Positions 11,013-20,789 are shown, counted from the stretch's first letter. The stretch: 64,000 bases of DNA from CAWAMR01 sp963783095 (GCA_963783095.1 CAWAMR010000015.1:124001-188000), one strand, 5' to 3'. A program made the numbers and translations. The notes: generated by a model not told the origin, from the letters alone.

Positions 11013-11619
11013 CTTCTATCGCATGGGGACGGAACCGCGTGGATCGAAGCGAGAACAACACGCTCGCGAATTCATCTCGGCCTCCGCCACGATGATGAAC
11101 GGCATTCGGAATCGTTACGAGGATGGTTGGGGTGCAGTGTTCTCAGCCACTCAAGTGAATGCCTACTTGCAGGAAAATTTTATCCGAGGGGCTGGAGGTG
11201 ATGAAAATCTTCCGGACGGTTTTCACGATTTGCGTGTTTCTTTCGAAGACAATCGCCTGAGGCTTGGCGTACGCTACGGCACGGGAGTTTGGAGTACGAT
11301 CATCTCAATCGATTTGAAGATCTGGCTCGTCGCAGGCGAGTCCAATTTGTTGGCACTGGAAATCTTGAGTCTTCGGGCCGGCGGTTTGCCAATCTCCCCA
11401 CAACTCATTTTGAGTCACATTTCCGAGGCCGCTCGCCGCTCGAATATCGATGTGAAATGGTATCATCTCAAGGGGAACCCCGTCGCCACGCTAAAACTGC
11501 AAGCCGATCTGCGTTTTCCGACCATTCAATTGCAGAGATTTGAAATCCAGCAAGGGCAACTTGTGATCATGGGGCGTCCCGTCGACAGCGCTGGATCGGC
11601 AAAAGGGGAATCGAAATAA
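10798..11619 (+). CDS. Membrane-anchored protein of unknown function with duplicated N-terminus
   Basis: A 273-residue product from ATG 10798, or 234 residues from ATG 10915. The N-terminus contains two near-identical basic-hydrophobic units (MRRKTLLL-FGMLL...MLLRHV), so the long form would have two transmembrane segments and the short form one. The remaining 200 residues look like a folded extracytoplasmic domain with alternating beta strands (VSFEDNRLRLGVRYG; LQRFEIQQGQLVIMG), reminiscent of planctomycete hypothetical proteins; I do not recognise a family. It converges with the gene at 11636-11965, 16 bases away. Confidence 0.75.
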   Translation: MRRKTLLLPFGMLLEAAVFPLALVGMLLRHVRTFLRRPRMRRKTLLLTFGMLLGVAVVAAVLVSMLLRHVPNFYRMGTEPRGSKREQHAREFISASATMMNGIRNRYEDGWGAVFSATQVNAYLQENFIRGAGGDENLPDGFHDLRVSFEDNRLRLGVRYGTGVWSTIISIDLKIWLVAGESNLLALEILSLRAGGLPISPQLILSHISEAARRSNIDVKWYHLKGNPVATLKLQADLRFPTIQLQRFEIQQGQLVIMGRPVDSAGSAKGESK

Positions 11620-11635
11620 TCTCAAAAAACCGGAT

Positions 11636-11965
11636 TTAAGACCCGAATAACCAGCCGGCTTCGGTAAGCAAAGCGGCCCCTGAAATGCGTCGCCCGGACA
11701 GCATGAGCTTGAAGGGGGGTGGATCTGAGATCAACCATGTGTACGTGCCGCTGTCCCAGCGGGTGACAGTTCCCCGATCGCCGGAAATCGCGCCTTCATA
11801 ATCGAGGTAGAAAAGACGATGGTCGAACGAGGGTTCGGCAGGGATGGCTATGCCTGTTTGCGGGGCCGCCAGGAGCCGCCAGGCACGCAGATGATCCCCG
11901 GACTCGAGCATGAAATCCCAATGGAGTTTGGGATGGTCGTGTTCCAGAATCACAAAACGCGGCAT
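11636..11965 (-). CDS. DNA ligase D 3'-phosphoesterase-domain-like protein
   Basis: A 109-residue protein that starts MPRFVILEHDHP and contains LHWDFMLE, YLDYEGAISGDRGTV and a W/P-rich end. These match the stand-alone form of the 3'-phosphoesterase (PE) domain of bacterial NHEJ ligase LigD, where the His and Asp of HDHP and HWDF coordinate the metal. No Ku or ligase gene is nearby. In planctomycetes such single-domain copies are common, and whether they repair DNA ends is not established. GAGG lies 9 bases before the ATG. It is divergent from smpB. Confidence 0.7.
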   Translation of the reverse strand: MPRFVILEHDHPKLHWDFMLESGDHLRAWRLLAAPQTGIAIPAEPSFDHRLFYLDYEGAISGDRGTVTRWDSGTYTWLISDPPPFKLMLSGRRISGAALLTEAGWLFGS

Positions 11966-12069
11966 TCCACTGATCCTCGCCCCAAAAAAAGTCGCCTTTG
12001 GCTAGTTGAGGTATCATGATAGGATAGATAGGCAGGGCTTGAGGAAACGTTTTTGACGGGCAGAAGTTG

Positions 12070-12576
12070 ATGAGCGGCAAAGGCAAAACGAAATCCGGTG
12101 CCAAGAAAGGCGAAGATAAAGAGGAAATCCAGATTGTGAGCCGGAATCGCCGCGCTGCGCACGAATACGAGATCATGGATCGACTGGAATGCGGGATCGT
12201 ACTGGTGGGCACGGAGGTGAAGACGCTCCGGGATGGGCATTGTAATTTGGAAGATGCCTATGCGATGATTGACGGTCAGGAGATCTGGTTGATCGGCAGT
12301 GAGATTCCCGGCTACGCGATGGGCAATCTCATGAACCACAAGCCCAAGGACGCCCGGAAATTGCTGCTGCATCGGCGTGAGATCAACAAATTCGCGGCCA
12401 AGGCGTCGCAACGCGGCTTTACCTTGGTTCCCTTGCGGATTTATTTCAAAGAAGGTCGAGCGAAAGTGGAAATCGCCGTCGCGCAAGGCAAGCAACTGCA
12501 CGATAAGCGGGAATCGATGAAAAAAGCGGATGCCACGCGCGATATTCAACGCGCGCCGGCCAGACGAGACCGATGA
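12070..12576 (+). CDS. smpB: SsrA-binding protein SmpB
   Basis: A 168-residue small basic protein that binds tmRNA and delivers it to stalled ribosomes in trans-translation. Diagnostic segments are NRRAAHEYEI, CGIVLVGTEVK, DAYAMI, HKPKDARKLLLHRREI and the C-terminal KGKQLHDKRE-like run (here QGKQLHDKRE), followed by a basic tail. The lysine-rich first 20 residues are an extension relative to Escherichia coli SmpB. ATG 12070 is chosen over the adjacent TTG at 12067. The tmRNA gene itself is not in this window. Confidence 0.96.
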   Translation: MSGKGKTKSGAKKGEDKEEIQIVSRNRRAAHEYEIMDRLECGIVLVGTEVKTLRDGHCNLEDAYAMIDGQEIWLIGSEIPGYAMGNLMNHKPKDARKLLLHRREINKFAAKASQRGFTLVPLRIYFKEGRAKVEIAVAQGKQLHDKRESMKKADATRDIQRAPARRDR

Positions 12577-12597
12577 CTTCTCTCTTGGGAGGTTCTC

Positions 12598-13125
12598 ATG
12601 GACGAGAACGAGACAACTCCATCACGAAATCTCAGCAGCAAGGAGCGTGCCAGACTGGCTTTTGCCACACTCATCGGCGCGGTCTTTGGCATTAGCTGCA
12701 TGAGTTTCAGCATTGAACGGAACGCCTCCGAAACAGCTGCCGATCTGCAGCCAACCATCAAGCAGCGTGGAAAATTGACGGTGAATGATTCCCAGGAAGG
12801 GATTCAGGTCTATTACGCTCGCCCCTTCAACTCTCCGCCAAACCTCAGGCTCGAGGCCGGGCCTCACAACGACAACATCGAACTGATTGTGCAAAAGGCC
12901 GACTATTTCACGGTGCGTCTGAAGGGTACAACGTTCGCCAGGGAGCTCGAGTGGTTCGCGCAGGGTATTCCAGCGGCCATACCGGTCCCTCAAGGTGTTG
13001 CTCCCATTCCGGGAGTAGTCGAGATCACTCCCCCAAGCACGGCAATGCCGCCAAAGGCAAAAGACGTTCCTCCGCCGTCAGGGGAACCGATCGAAATTCC
13101 AGCCACCCCCCCGAAGGGACCATAA
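12598..13125 (+). CDS. Small membrane-anchored protein with Pro-rich tail, unknown function
   Basis: 175 residues. A strong GGAGG sits 5 bases before the ATG. There is one hydrophobic segment (about residues 20-38, FATLIGAVFGISCMSF), a central domain containing NIELIVQKADYFTVRLKG, and a C-terminal third rich in Pro (PIPGVVEITPPSTAMPP...). The gene lies 21 bases after smpB, and its stop is directly followed by the TTG start of the glycosyltransferase gene, so all may be co-transcribed. No family recognised. Confidence 0.75.
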   Translation: MDENETTPSRNLSSKERARLAFATLIGAVFGISCMSFSIERNASETAADLQPTIKQRGKLTVNDSQEGIQVYYARPFNSPPNLRLEAGPHNDNIELIVQKADYFTVRLKGTTFARELEWFAQGIPAAIPVPQGVAPIPGVVEITPPSTAMPPKAKDVPPPSGEPIEIPATPPKGP

Positions 13126-14135
13126 TTGCATCTTACAGCACTGGTCGAATCCGTCGATCACGTATGTTGTCGATATCGCCTGCGTGCTTTTCAGCGGGGT
13201 CTGGAGCAGAACGGTCACTTTTTGGAACTTCAAGAGCTACCCCGTACCTGGTGGGGCGGCTTCGAATTGCACGATCGCTTGGCAATGCGGATGCGGTCAT
13301 TCTCCAGAGAAAGTTGTTGTCCCGAGTCGAGTTGGGTTTGCTCCGTAGAAGAGTAAACCGCTTGCTCTTCGACTTTGACGATGGCGTGTGGATGCGGGAT
13401 TCGTATTCGCCAAAGGGATTCGACAGCAGAAAACGCAGAGCGCGATTTCGGGCCGCGATGCAGCAATGTGATGGTGTGATCGCCGGCAACACGTTTTTGG
13501 CCGACCAGGCGGCGGACCAGGGAGCCAGAGAAACCATCGTCATTCCTACGTGCGTCGATTGGACCAGGTATCCTCAGTCTGCTCATTCCCGTCCGGCGGG
13601 CCATGCCGAGCTGGTTTGGGTTGGTTCTTCGAGTACCCTTCGAGGATTGGCAACGATAACCCCAGTGCTGGAAGCGATCGGCACAACAAATCGAGGGGTT
13701 GAGCTGAAGTTGGTCTGCGATCGATTTCTTTCATTGGAGCATCTGCGCATCCGGCCTTGCGCGTGGTCCGAAGCCACCGAAGCCGAGGACATTGCCGCTG
13801 CCGATATCGGAATCGCCTGGGTACCGGATGATCCCTGGAGCCGGGGCAAGTGCGGCTTGAAAGTGTTGCAATACATGGCAGCGGGACTACCGGTAATCGC
13901 CAATCCGGTGGGTGTTCACACGGAGATGGTCGAGCACGGTATCACGGGATTTCTGACTGGATCTGAGTCAGAATGGGTTGAAGCGGTACGTGTTCTGGCA
14001 GGAGATCCCCAGTTACGCCGCAAAATGGGGCTGGCGGCGCGGGCAGCGGTCCGCGATCGCTACAGCGTTAAGGTCGGAGTAAGTCGATGGGTGAAATTCC
14101 TGGACAATATTGCTCACCAACGAGAGTCGGCATGA
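13126..14135 (+). CDS. GT4-family glycosyltransferase, one frame change near 13255
   Basis: About 335 residues. It begins at TTG 13126, immediately after the preceding stop, with HLTALVESVDHVCCRYRL. A -1 change at the GGGG run near 13255 joins TWWG to RLRIARSLGNADAVIL. The C-terminal Rossmann domain carries the GT-B signature GLKVLQYMAAGLPVIANPVG followed by TEMVEHGITGFL, the acceptor/nucleotide-sugar E-x7-E region of GT4 enzymes. It probably adds a sugar to a lipid- or cell-surface-linked glycan. The stop overlaps the start of the next gene (ATGA), implying translational coupling with the lipopolysaccharide-kinase-like protein. Confidence 0.8.
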
Positions 14136-15814
14136 TGCAACAGGAAGCAAATCCGCCGCAAACAGGCCACCCGATCGAAATCGACGGAATTCGCTGGCAC
14201 TTTGCTCCTGGGGCAATATCCCTGTTTCGACCCTAACACATTTTGTCTGGGCGAATGGATCCGTACCGGGCACGCAGAAGTTGTCAAAGACGGGCCGCAC
14301 CGGACCGTGTATCGGATTGGGTTGCCTGGGGTTACGATCTATTACAAGCGCTGCAAGCTACTGGGTATTCGCGGCTACCACGTCAATGCCTCCGGCCTCC
14401 CAAGGCCAAGATGGAGTACGATCGCGCCATGACGTCGCCAACCAGGCATCGCCACCATCGAACCCCTGGCGTGGGGTGTTCAAGCACACCGAATCATCGG
14501 CGAGAGTTATCTCATTACTTGCGCTCTTCCTGAGGCCATTCCGTTGACCGGGATATTGGAGGGCCGGGATTTCGCACTGCAAAACCCGTCAAACCGACAG
14601 CGGGTTACGTGCGAACTGGCGTGCTTTTTGGCCCAGCTTCACGAAGCTGGCATCGCACATCCCGATCTTCACGCGGGAAATCTATTACTCTCGATGGATC
14701 AGGATCAGCGTCCGCGTTTTTATCTGATCGATCTGCACGACATTGAAATCGGTTCTCCCCTGAACTGGCGAGCAAGCCGAGACAACCTCATTCTGCTGAA
14801 TCGCTGGGCGCAGTTACGCACATCCTATACGGATCGCTGTCGTTTTCGTCGTGCTTATTTTGCTGCAAGACCCTTGCTGACACTGGATGTCGGCAGAGCC
14901 ATGCGGCGAACTGGAAAGCGGCACGGGGAAATCGAATCTTGCGTTCTGGCGTACACGAGACCGCCGCTGTCTGGGCACCAACCGTTATTTTCGCCGAGTC
15001 CGGTCGAAAGCATGCAGTGGACACAGCGTTCGAGAGATGGACGAAGGATTCCTGAACCGCTTGCTCGTCGATCCTGATGCGCCCTTTCATGATTCCGGCA
15101 ACCGGGTTCTGAAGAATTGCGCAGCGGGACTGTGATCGAGTTGGAAGTGCCGGCACCGGATGGACCGCGACGAATGATCTACAAAAGGTTTCGTCGAGAT
15201 CGCTGGTATGATCGCATTACCCATATTCTATCGGGTTCCTGCCTTGCGTTCCTGGGTCATGGGACACGCAGTGCGATGGCGAGTTGTGACGCCCCTACCC
15301 TGGTTGTTCCTTCAGTGCTTTTCGTTCGGAGTTTTTGGTGATGGGTATCTGCTCTGCGACAAAGTGACCGATGCCGGGGATCTGCATGCGCATCTGTGCG
15401 ACCGGAGTGTGAAGGAGCAGTTTCACCGGCGAAAACGGGAGTCGATCGAGAAACTAGCCCATCTGATACGTAAATTCCACGATGCCTTCCTCCTACACGC
15501 GACTTGAAGGCCGCGAACATTCTTGTTTCTGAAAGTTTGGATTCGTCGGACGTCGATTCACCTTTATCGATCTCGTCGGAGTTCGACTGTGCGCTTCATC
15601 TTCCCGGCAGCGAATTCAAAATCTCGCCAGGCTCGATGCCAGTTTCTTGGCGAATCCGTTGATAACGCGAACCGACAAATGCGTTTTCTGCTGGACTTAT
15701 CTTTGCTGGGGATTGCGAGGGCGGGCAAACTGGAAAGAATGGTGGATTCAGGTGACCCAGGCAACTCAGTGTAAACAGGCGCGCAATGCTCGCCGCGGCA
15801 GACCCCTTTCCTGA
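14132..15814 (+). CDS. Double lipopolysaccharide-kinase (Kdo/WaaP/InaA-like) protein, heavily frame-disrupted
   Basis: Reading across frames reconstructs about 555 residues with two kinase domains. The first has GRTVYR-type glycine-loop residues (HRTVYRIG), then HPDLHAGNLL as catalytic loop and IDLHDI as the Mg-binding DFG equivalent. After a CLGTNRYFRRVR linker comes a second nucleotide loop and an HRDLKAANIL catalytic loop, FIDLVGVR, and a TRTDK...WKEWW tail typical of the family. It starts at ATG 14132, overlapping the glycosyltransferase stop. At least seven one-base shifts interrupt it (near 14195, 14385, 14435, 14900, 15115, 15215, 15507, 15560), so it is either decaying or badly assembled. 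It is expected to phosphorylate a sugar of the outer-membrane glycolipid. Confidence 0.6.
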
Positions 15815-15949
15815 ATCGAGGATGAAGTTTGCAGCCACAAACGGACGAAATGTAACTGACCAACACACGCCGGAGTCATCTGGCGGAATCTGGGCAGATC
15901 GGGTATAAGACCGTTTTTCAACGGTATTCCGTGTCGCGGGAAGCCGGGA

Positions 15950-16854
15950 ATGATCCACCTCCTCCAACGAGTAACGTGCCCGCCTCGATGGATGGGGACG
16001 ATGCCGATTGTGTTGGCAGCACTGCTGACGCCGGCCGGCTGCAGTCTGTTTCACAACGGCAAACACGAAGAAGAAAAAGCGCCAGCAATGCGACGACGAT
16101 CGCGGGACCGGCGACTTTTCATCAGCGCGTTTCACAGTACATCTTCTTGAGCGACTTTGCTCTGAACAAGAATTTGCCGATCTTTCAGGAACTGAGCGAC
16201 TTGCGCGATCAGGTCTTCAAAGAACTGCAACTCCCGGAATCGAATCGACTCATCCAGGTCTATTTGTTTGAAAACGAAGCGAAGTACAAATCGTACATGG
16301 CCGCGAAATATCCGGACCTGCCCATTCGACGAGCCTTTTTCATCGAACAGCCCCACCACATCGGAGCGCCGAGCGAATTGATGGTCTTCACCTATTGGGG
16401 CGAGACCATTCAACAGGATTTACGACATGAGTTGACGCATGGCTTGCTTCACAGCGTTCTGCCGGCCGTGCCGATCTGGTTGGATGAAGGATTGGCGGAA
16501 GTCTTTGAGTTGCCGCCCGAGAAAAAGGGAGTCAATTCCCAGCATCTCAACGACCTGCGCAGTGCTTCATTCCACCCCGACCTCGCCAAGCTGGAAAAAC
16601 TGACGCTGGTCAGCCAGATGGAACGGCCGCAGTACCGTGAAGCGTGGGCCTGGGTGCACTTCATGCTCCACAGCAAGCCCGAATCGAAAGCGGTGCTGCT
16701 GAGTTACTTGCAACAACTTCGTACCCAGGGTTCATCGAATAGCGGGTTGGCGGCCAAATTGAAGCAAGTCAATCCCAACCCCGATGAAGCTCTGACTGAG
16801 CATCTCATGAAATTCAACTTACCGAATACTGCGCGTGGAAGTTCATCCAAATAG
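15950..16854 (+). CDS. Putative lipoprotein metallopeptidase (DUF1570/peptidase-MA-like), one frame change
   Basis: About 300 residues. The N-terminus has a lipobox (LTPAGC, about residues 26-31), so export and lipidation are likely. A missing A in the A5 run near 16085 shifts frame; restoring it joins HEEEK to SASNATTIAG. The catalytic zinc motif HELTH (HExxH) and the downstream glutamate in WLDEGLAE mark a gluzincin-type peptidase of the kind annotated DUF1570 in planctomycetes. The start could be ATG 15950 or 15992. Substrate unknown. Confidence 0.78.
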
Positions 16855-16918
16855 ACTTCAGCGCCTACAATTTACTAACTAATCGAAGCCGTCTTACCAG
16901 CGCATTTGAGACCAACTC

Positions 16919-17595
16919 ATGCCGAACATTCTCTGGGCGTCACCGGCTCTGTGGCCGCGATTCGCACACCGATGTTGTACTCTGCCCTGCGAAGTGCCGG
17001 TTTTGACGTCAGAATCGTCGCAACAACGGCTTCGCTTTACTTTTTCAATCCCGCCACCATCGAACCGCTTGATCCTGCTTCTCCGACGCGCAATGCGCGG
17101 GCAGTGATCCTTGACTCGGATGAGTGGCCCGGGCGTGACGAAGGCCAGCGCTATGAACGTGGGGAACCGGTTTTACACATTGAACTTCGCCGCTGGGCCG
17201 ATCTTTTCCTGATCGCGCCGCTTGATGCCAACACCCTGGCGAAATTGGCAAACGGTCTTTGCGATAACTGCTTGACCAGTGTTTGGCGCGCCTGGGAACC
17301 GACCCGGCCGATGGTTCTTGCGCCGGCGATGAACACCCTGATGTGGCAGCATCCCTTGACGCGGCGACATTTGCGAATGCTCGGCGTGGATGCGGGTGCC
17401 GCGCATGTGCCGGGTCATCTCGATGAGCTTGGAGTGATTGATGCGATCAACGATCGCAGCCGGACATTGCGGATCGTGCCGCCGCAGGTCAAGAATCTTG
17501 CGTGTGGCGACATTGGAGTCGGCGCGATCGCAGAGGCCGATTCGATCATCGCGGCCGTCAATCAATTGCTCCTGAATCGAACACCCGCGGAATAA
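16919..17595 (+). CDS. Flavoprotein, phosphopantothenoylcysteine decarboxylase-like
   Basis: About 225 residues of the HFCD flavoprotein family. It starts at ATG 16919 (MPNIL); one missing base near 16933 shifts frame, after which LGVTGSVAAIRTP (FMN-binding, with GVTGSVAA) continues. APAMNTLMW matches the active-site PAMNxxMW of phosphopantothenoylcysteine decarboxylase, an enzyme of coenzyme A synthesis, and the LAKLANGLCDN region fits the same fold. No CoaB synthetase domain is attached, so this would be a CoaC-type single-domain enzyme if the assignment is right. Other HFCD decarboxylases are possible. Confidence 0.78.
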
Positions 17596-17619
17596 TCATT
17601 TTCCCCCAGCGATGCTCGA

Positions 17620-18504
17620 TCAATCGGGTCTTCGGATCATCGTTATCTCGTTGCCCTGCTCGTTGTGATAAACTTCGCTCATGAATGACTGGATGAGCAG
17701 CAAGCCCCGGCCGCTACAAGTTTCTATATTCTTCGAGTCGGTGGGATCGGGCAACTGGGAGACATCGAAGCCCGGGCCTTCATCGCGGATAATGTACATG
17801 GCCTCTGCGGGTGTCTCTCGAGCGACGACGTGAACTCTTCGATCCATATACGGCTTTTGACTTCGGCACTCTGCTGCGAGTTCATGGTATCTACTATCGT
17901 CGCGCTCGCGCAACGCGGAGTCAAGTTCCAGATTGCCGTGGTCCATGGCGTTGAGCAGGGCCTCCCGAAGCACGATCGTCAAACGAATCAGCCCTGTGTC
18001 GTCCGACCCGCTCATCCGAAAAACATTATCTTTCAAGTGATTGACCAGAGTCGGAATCAGCGCAGGATCGTTATCGAGAACGAAATGCGACTCGGTCCGA
18101 GTCAAACAATCCATGAGCTGAATGTGGCTCCGCTTTCCTTGTGCCGCCTCGCGCACAACCTCCACGGTATCGACGAGCTCGCGCGCCAGGTTTCGCTTGG
18201 GGACGTAACTGGATGCCCCCCTTTTCAGGGCTTCGACAGCAAGATCTTCGCTGCCGTGCGCTGTCATCAGGATTACCGGTATCAGAGGGTATCGGATACG
18301 AACTTCCAGAACCAGATCGAGACCGTTCATACCCGGCATTTGCAGATCGGTGACGATCAGTTCGGGACTTTCCTGCGCAATGAGTGCCAAAGCCTCCCGG
18401 CCGTCGGAGGCATACACGGGTGTGAGATCCGTGTGTTTTTCCAACAGTTTCCCGGCCAGTTGTCGATCAACCGGCGAGTCATCTACGACGAGTACCTTTG
18501 ACAT
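17620..18504 (-). CDS. Response regulator fused to RsbW-like HATPase
   Basis: A 294-residue protein with an N-terminal receiver (MSKVLVVDDSPVDR, phospho-acceptor in TDLQMPGMNG, conserved Thr in MTAHG, Lys in VPKRN). A linker leads to a histidine-kinase-like ATPase domain of the anti-sigma/serine-kinase type (REALLNAMDHGNLEL N-box; DEGPGFDVSQLP G1; CSGRGLLLIQSFMSEV G2). There is no HisKA dimerisation domain, so it would act as a phosphorylation-controlled serine kinase or anti-sigma factor. ATG 18504 directly precedes the receiver and has GGAG 11 bases upstream. No cognate anti-anti-sigma factor is seen nearby. Confidence 0.85.
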   Translation of the reverse strand: MSKVLVVDDSPVDRQLAGKLLEKHTDLTPVYASDGREALALIAQESPELIVTDLQMPGMNGLDLVLEVRIRYPLIPVILMTAHGSEDLAVEALKRGASSYVPKRNLARELVDTVEVVREAAQGKRSHIQLMDCLTRTESHFVLDNDPALIPTLVNHLKDNVFRMSGSDDTGLIRLTIVLREALLNAMDHGNLELDSALRERDDSRYHELAAECRSQKPYMDRRVHVVARETPAEAMYIIRDEGPGFDVSQLPDPTDSKNIETCSGRGLLLIQSFMSEVYHNEQGNEITMIRRPD

Positions 18505-18572
18505 GGCTTGTGGCTCCCATGGAAGGAAAGGAATCATGAGAATCAACAGTTCCAACACCTCGTTTATACTTC

Positions 18573-18815
18573 ACGCGGGGGAAATTGACATATATTCGTT
18601 GGTTCATGCAAGAGCAAAACCGTCGTGTAGCCGCGACGCGAAGGTACTCCGTAGCGGAGCGTGAGTCTCTCACATCCAATGACTTCCAGGACACTGCGAT
18701 TGCGGTAAATCATGAGATTCAAGGATCGGGCAGGTCTCGCGCTCCGCTACGGAGTACCTTCGCGTCGCGGCTACACGGGCGTTTCTTGTGACCAATGTGT
18801 CAATTTCCCCCGCGT
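18573..18815. repeat. 243-bp imperfect palindromic (MITE-like) element
   Basis: Outer 18-base perfect inverted repeats (18573-18590 and 18798-18815, ACGCGGGGGAAATTGACA) enclose inner 37-base perfect inverted repeats (18625-18661 and 18740-18776, starting GTGTAGCCGCGACGCG). The stretches between outer and inner arms are also alignable (TTGGT...AAGA...CGTGTAG). About 78 unpaired bases form the centre. No transposase and no clear target-site duplication were found. It lies between the GmrSD-like gene and the receiver/HATPase gene. Confidence 0.8.
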
Positions 18816-18956
18816 CGAGTGTAACAAATGGCTAAACCCGAAGTTCGTATCATCGTACCGGTCTAAGTCGCTCGCAAGAGCACCTTTGATCAGTGCCTTC
18901 TCCTACACAATGTGATAGCTTCACACGGTGGGGACTTCGGTAGTTATGTTGCCGCC

Positions 18957-20789
18957 CTACGCATTCTCGATCAGCGAAGTCTTCCATATTTCCTTCGCCA
19001 ACTCAATGAGCATTTCTTGTCGTTGATCGATGCTAACGGCGCTCCAGGTGTCGAACGCTTTCAACTTCTCATTGATGCGATTGATGCTGCTGTTCTTGCC
19101 CACGACTGTCAACTCCACGATGCTGCTGGTCAGGTAATGCTTGCACTTCTTGTACTCTGCTTTTTTAGTTTCGAAGAAGTTGTTGCTCGCAATAATATTG
19201 ATGGGTTTTTCCAGGAGTGTGAAGTTCCCCAGCTTGTTCTTGTAATCGTCGTAGTTTGTTCCTGGATTGTCCGTTGCGAAACTCCGACGCAAATCCGGTT
19301 CTGGCGTGTTCGGCAAAATATGTTCGATCTCCAGCACCATGTAATCATCCAGGGAACCAGGAGTCGTCACCCCCTTATACGCCATATCGACGAACTGCGT
19401 TAGCTTGGCAAGAAGGTACTTGGTGCGATACTGCTGCAATGACCGAATAGTGTACCTCTTGAGGGCGTCGGACAACTCATTGCTCTTGTCGGCCATGCTC
19501 GCACGAAATCGCTTGTCGATGAAATCGTTCAACTTCTGCTTTTGGACTTCGATGTCCTTCAAGCCGGTGATGTCTCGAAGTTCGTCAGCCCATTGAGAAA
19601 AACTGCGTTCGAGTTCCTTCGTCGGGGTCTTCGTGTAAATGTAGTAGAACAGAAAGCTCTCGAGCTGCACGATGAAATGATCGAACAGTGCCTTGGGAAT
19701 ATTGGCGAGCGCCAAAAGCAGGACGTAATGCAAGCTGAACGCCCCGCCGCACATCTTCTTTAGGTTTGCCATCGGTACGTTGGCATGGCCGTCATTTCCT
19801 TGTCCTTCCGAAAAAGCGAGGTAGCTTTCGACATTGCGAATGATTTTCCGCACGAACTCGAAGGGTTTCTCTTGATACTCGCACAACTTGGCGTTGTCTT
19901 TGTTCACGAACCAATCATAGATTTCGTCCTCCCGAATGATGGTGTCTCTGTTCGTGATCTTATAGTTCGCCATCAAGAAGTAACGCAGAAACCGAAGCGG
20001 CTTCTCCTTTGCCTTTTCGAGCGGTGCGGTAATCTTCTTCCACTCGTTCTTGAGCTTTGTGAAGTCCTTCTGATCGACCTGCGTGAATAGCAGATTCTTC
20101 AGCAAGTCCATCGGGTTCAGACCCACGCCCCGCTCGTTAATCGTCTCGAAGATTTTCAGAGCGCTGCTGACATCCGTTGAAATCTGGATAAAGATGACGT
20201 TGTTTGCCAAGTAACCCCAAAGTTTTTTGAGACTGGTTTGATCCTCGTAATTGTCCTGAAGGTAGCGATAGACCGTCCCGTAAGCATTTAGCAGGTTGTC
20301 GAGCGATCCGAACTGGGCGATACTTGCTTGTTGCACGGCGTGACGCACCTTCGCTGGCTCATCGTCCTGGGCGACGAGGCACTGCATCAACTCGTCCGCA
20401 TTTTCGTATCGGGGTTCCAGCTTCAAACTGGTTTTGATGTCACCGTCCTTCGTTGCATAGCTCGCCGAGATCAAGCTGTTGATCGCTTGATGCTGAGGAG
20501 TTCCCTTAAACCGATGACGCAAAGCGCACATCAACAGGTAGAAGGTGGTGAGCCGCTGCTGGCCGTCGATGACCTCGAAGTGGTTCTTTTGCGAACCTGG
20601 CGAGACCAGTATCATGCCAACGAAGTATTCCTTGTCCGAACCAGAGTCGATCTGGTCATCAATGTCTTCCAAAAGTTGCTGAACCTCCTTGTCGGTCCAG
20701 ACGTACTCTCGTTGGTAATCCGGGACGACGTAGAAACACTCTTGGAAGGCTTCTGCTACGGTATACTTGTGATTCTCGATACGTGCCAT
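18957..20789 (-). CDS. DUF262/DUF1524 protein (GmrSD-like type IV restriction family)
   Basis: A 610-residue protein. The N-terminal DUF262 (GmrS-like, ParB/Srx-fold NTPase/nickase) has PDYQREYVW at 23-31 and VIDGQQRLTT at 73-82. The C-terminal DUF1524 (GmrD-like His-Me finger nuclease) has EIEHILPNTPEP (about residue 495) and the downstream GNFTLLEKPINI...N-FFETKK motif. Single-chain GmrSD enzymes cut phage DNA carrying modified bases, so a defence role is likely. No partner methylase is adjacent. It is 150 bases downstream of the hybrid kinase on the same strand, and a palindromic element follows its stop. The frame is intact, unlike many neighbours. Confidence 0.88.
   Translation of the reverse strand: MARIENHKYTVAEAFQECFYVVPDYQREYVWTDKEVQQLLEDIDDQIDSGSDKEYFVGMILVSPGSQKNHFEVIDGQQRLTTFYLLMCALRHRFKGTPQHQAINSLISASYATKDGDIKTSLKLEPRYENADELMQCLVAQDDEPAKVRHAVQQASIAQFGSLDNLLNAYGTVYRYLQDNYEDQTSLKKLWGYLANNVIFIQISTDVSSALKIFETINERGVGLNPMDLLKNLLFTQVDQKDFTKLKNEWKKITAPLEKAKEKPLRFLRYFLMANYKITNRDTIIREDEIYDWFVNKDNAKLCEYQEKPFEFVRKIIRNVESYLAFSEGQGNDGHANVPMANLKKMCGGAFSLHYVLLLALANIPKALFDHFIVQLESFLFYYIYTKTPTKELERSFSQWADELRDITGLKDIEVQKQKLNDFIDKRFRASMADKSNELSDALKRYTIRSLQQYRTKYLLAKLTQFVDMAYKGVTTPGSLDDYMVLEIEHILPNTPEPDLRRSFATDNPGTNYDDYKNKLGNFTLLEKPINIIASNNFFETKKAEYKKCKHYLTSSIVELTVVGKNSSINRINEKLKAFDTWSAVSIDQRQEMLIELAKEIWKTSLIENA

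Noticed and set aside
15200..15520. Separate short genes in the double-kinase region
   Set aside because: Their translations form consecutive parts of the second kinase domain, so they are frame fragments.
17830..18501. Open frame of 223 codons on the + strand
   Set aside because: Antisense to the receiver/HATPase gene, whose sequence motifs are clear.
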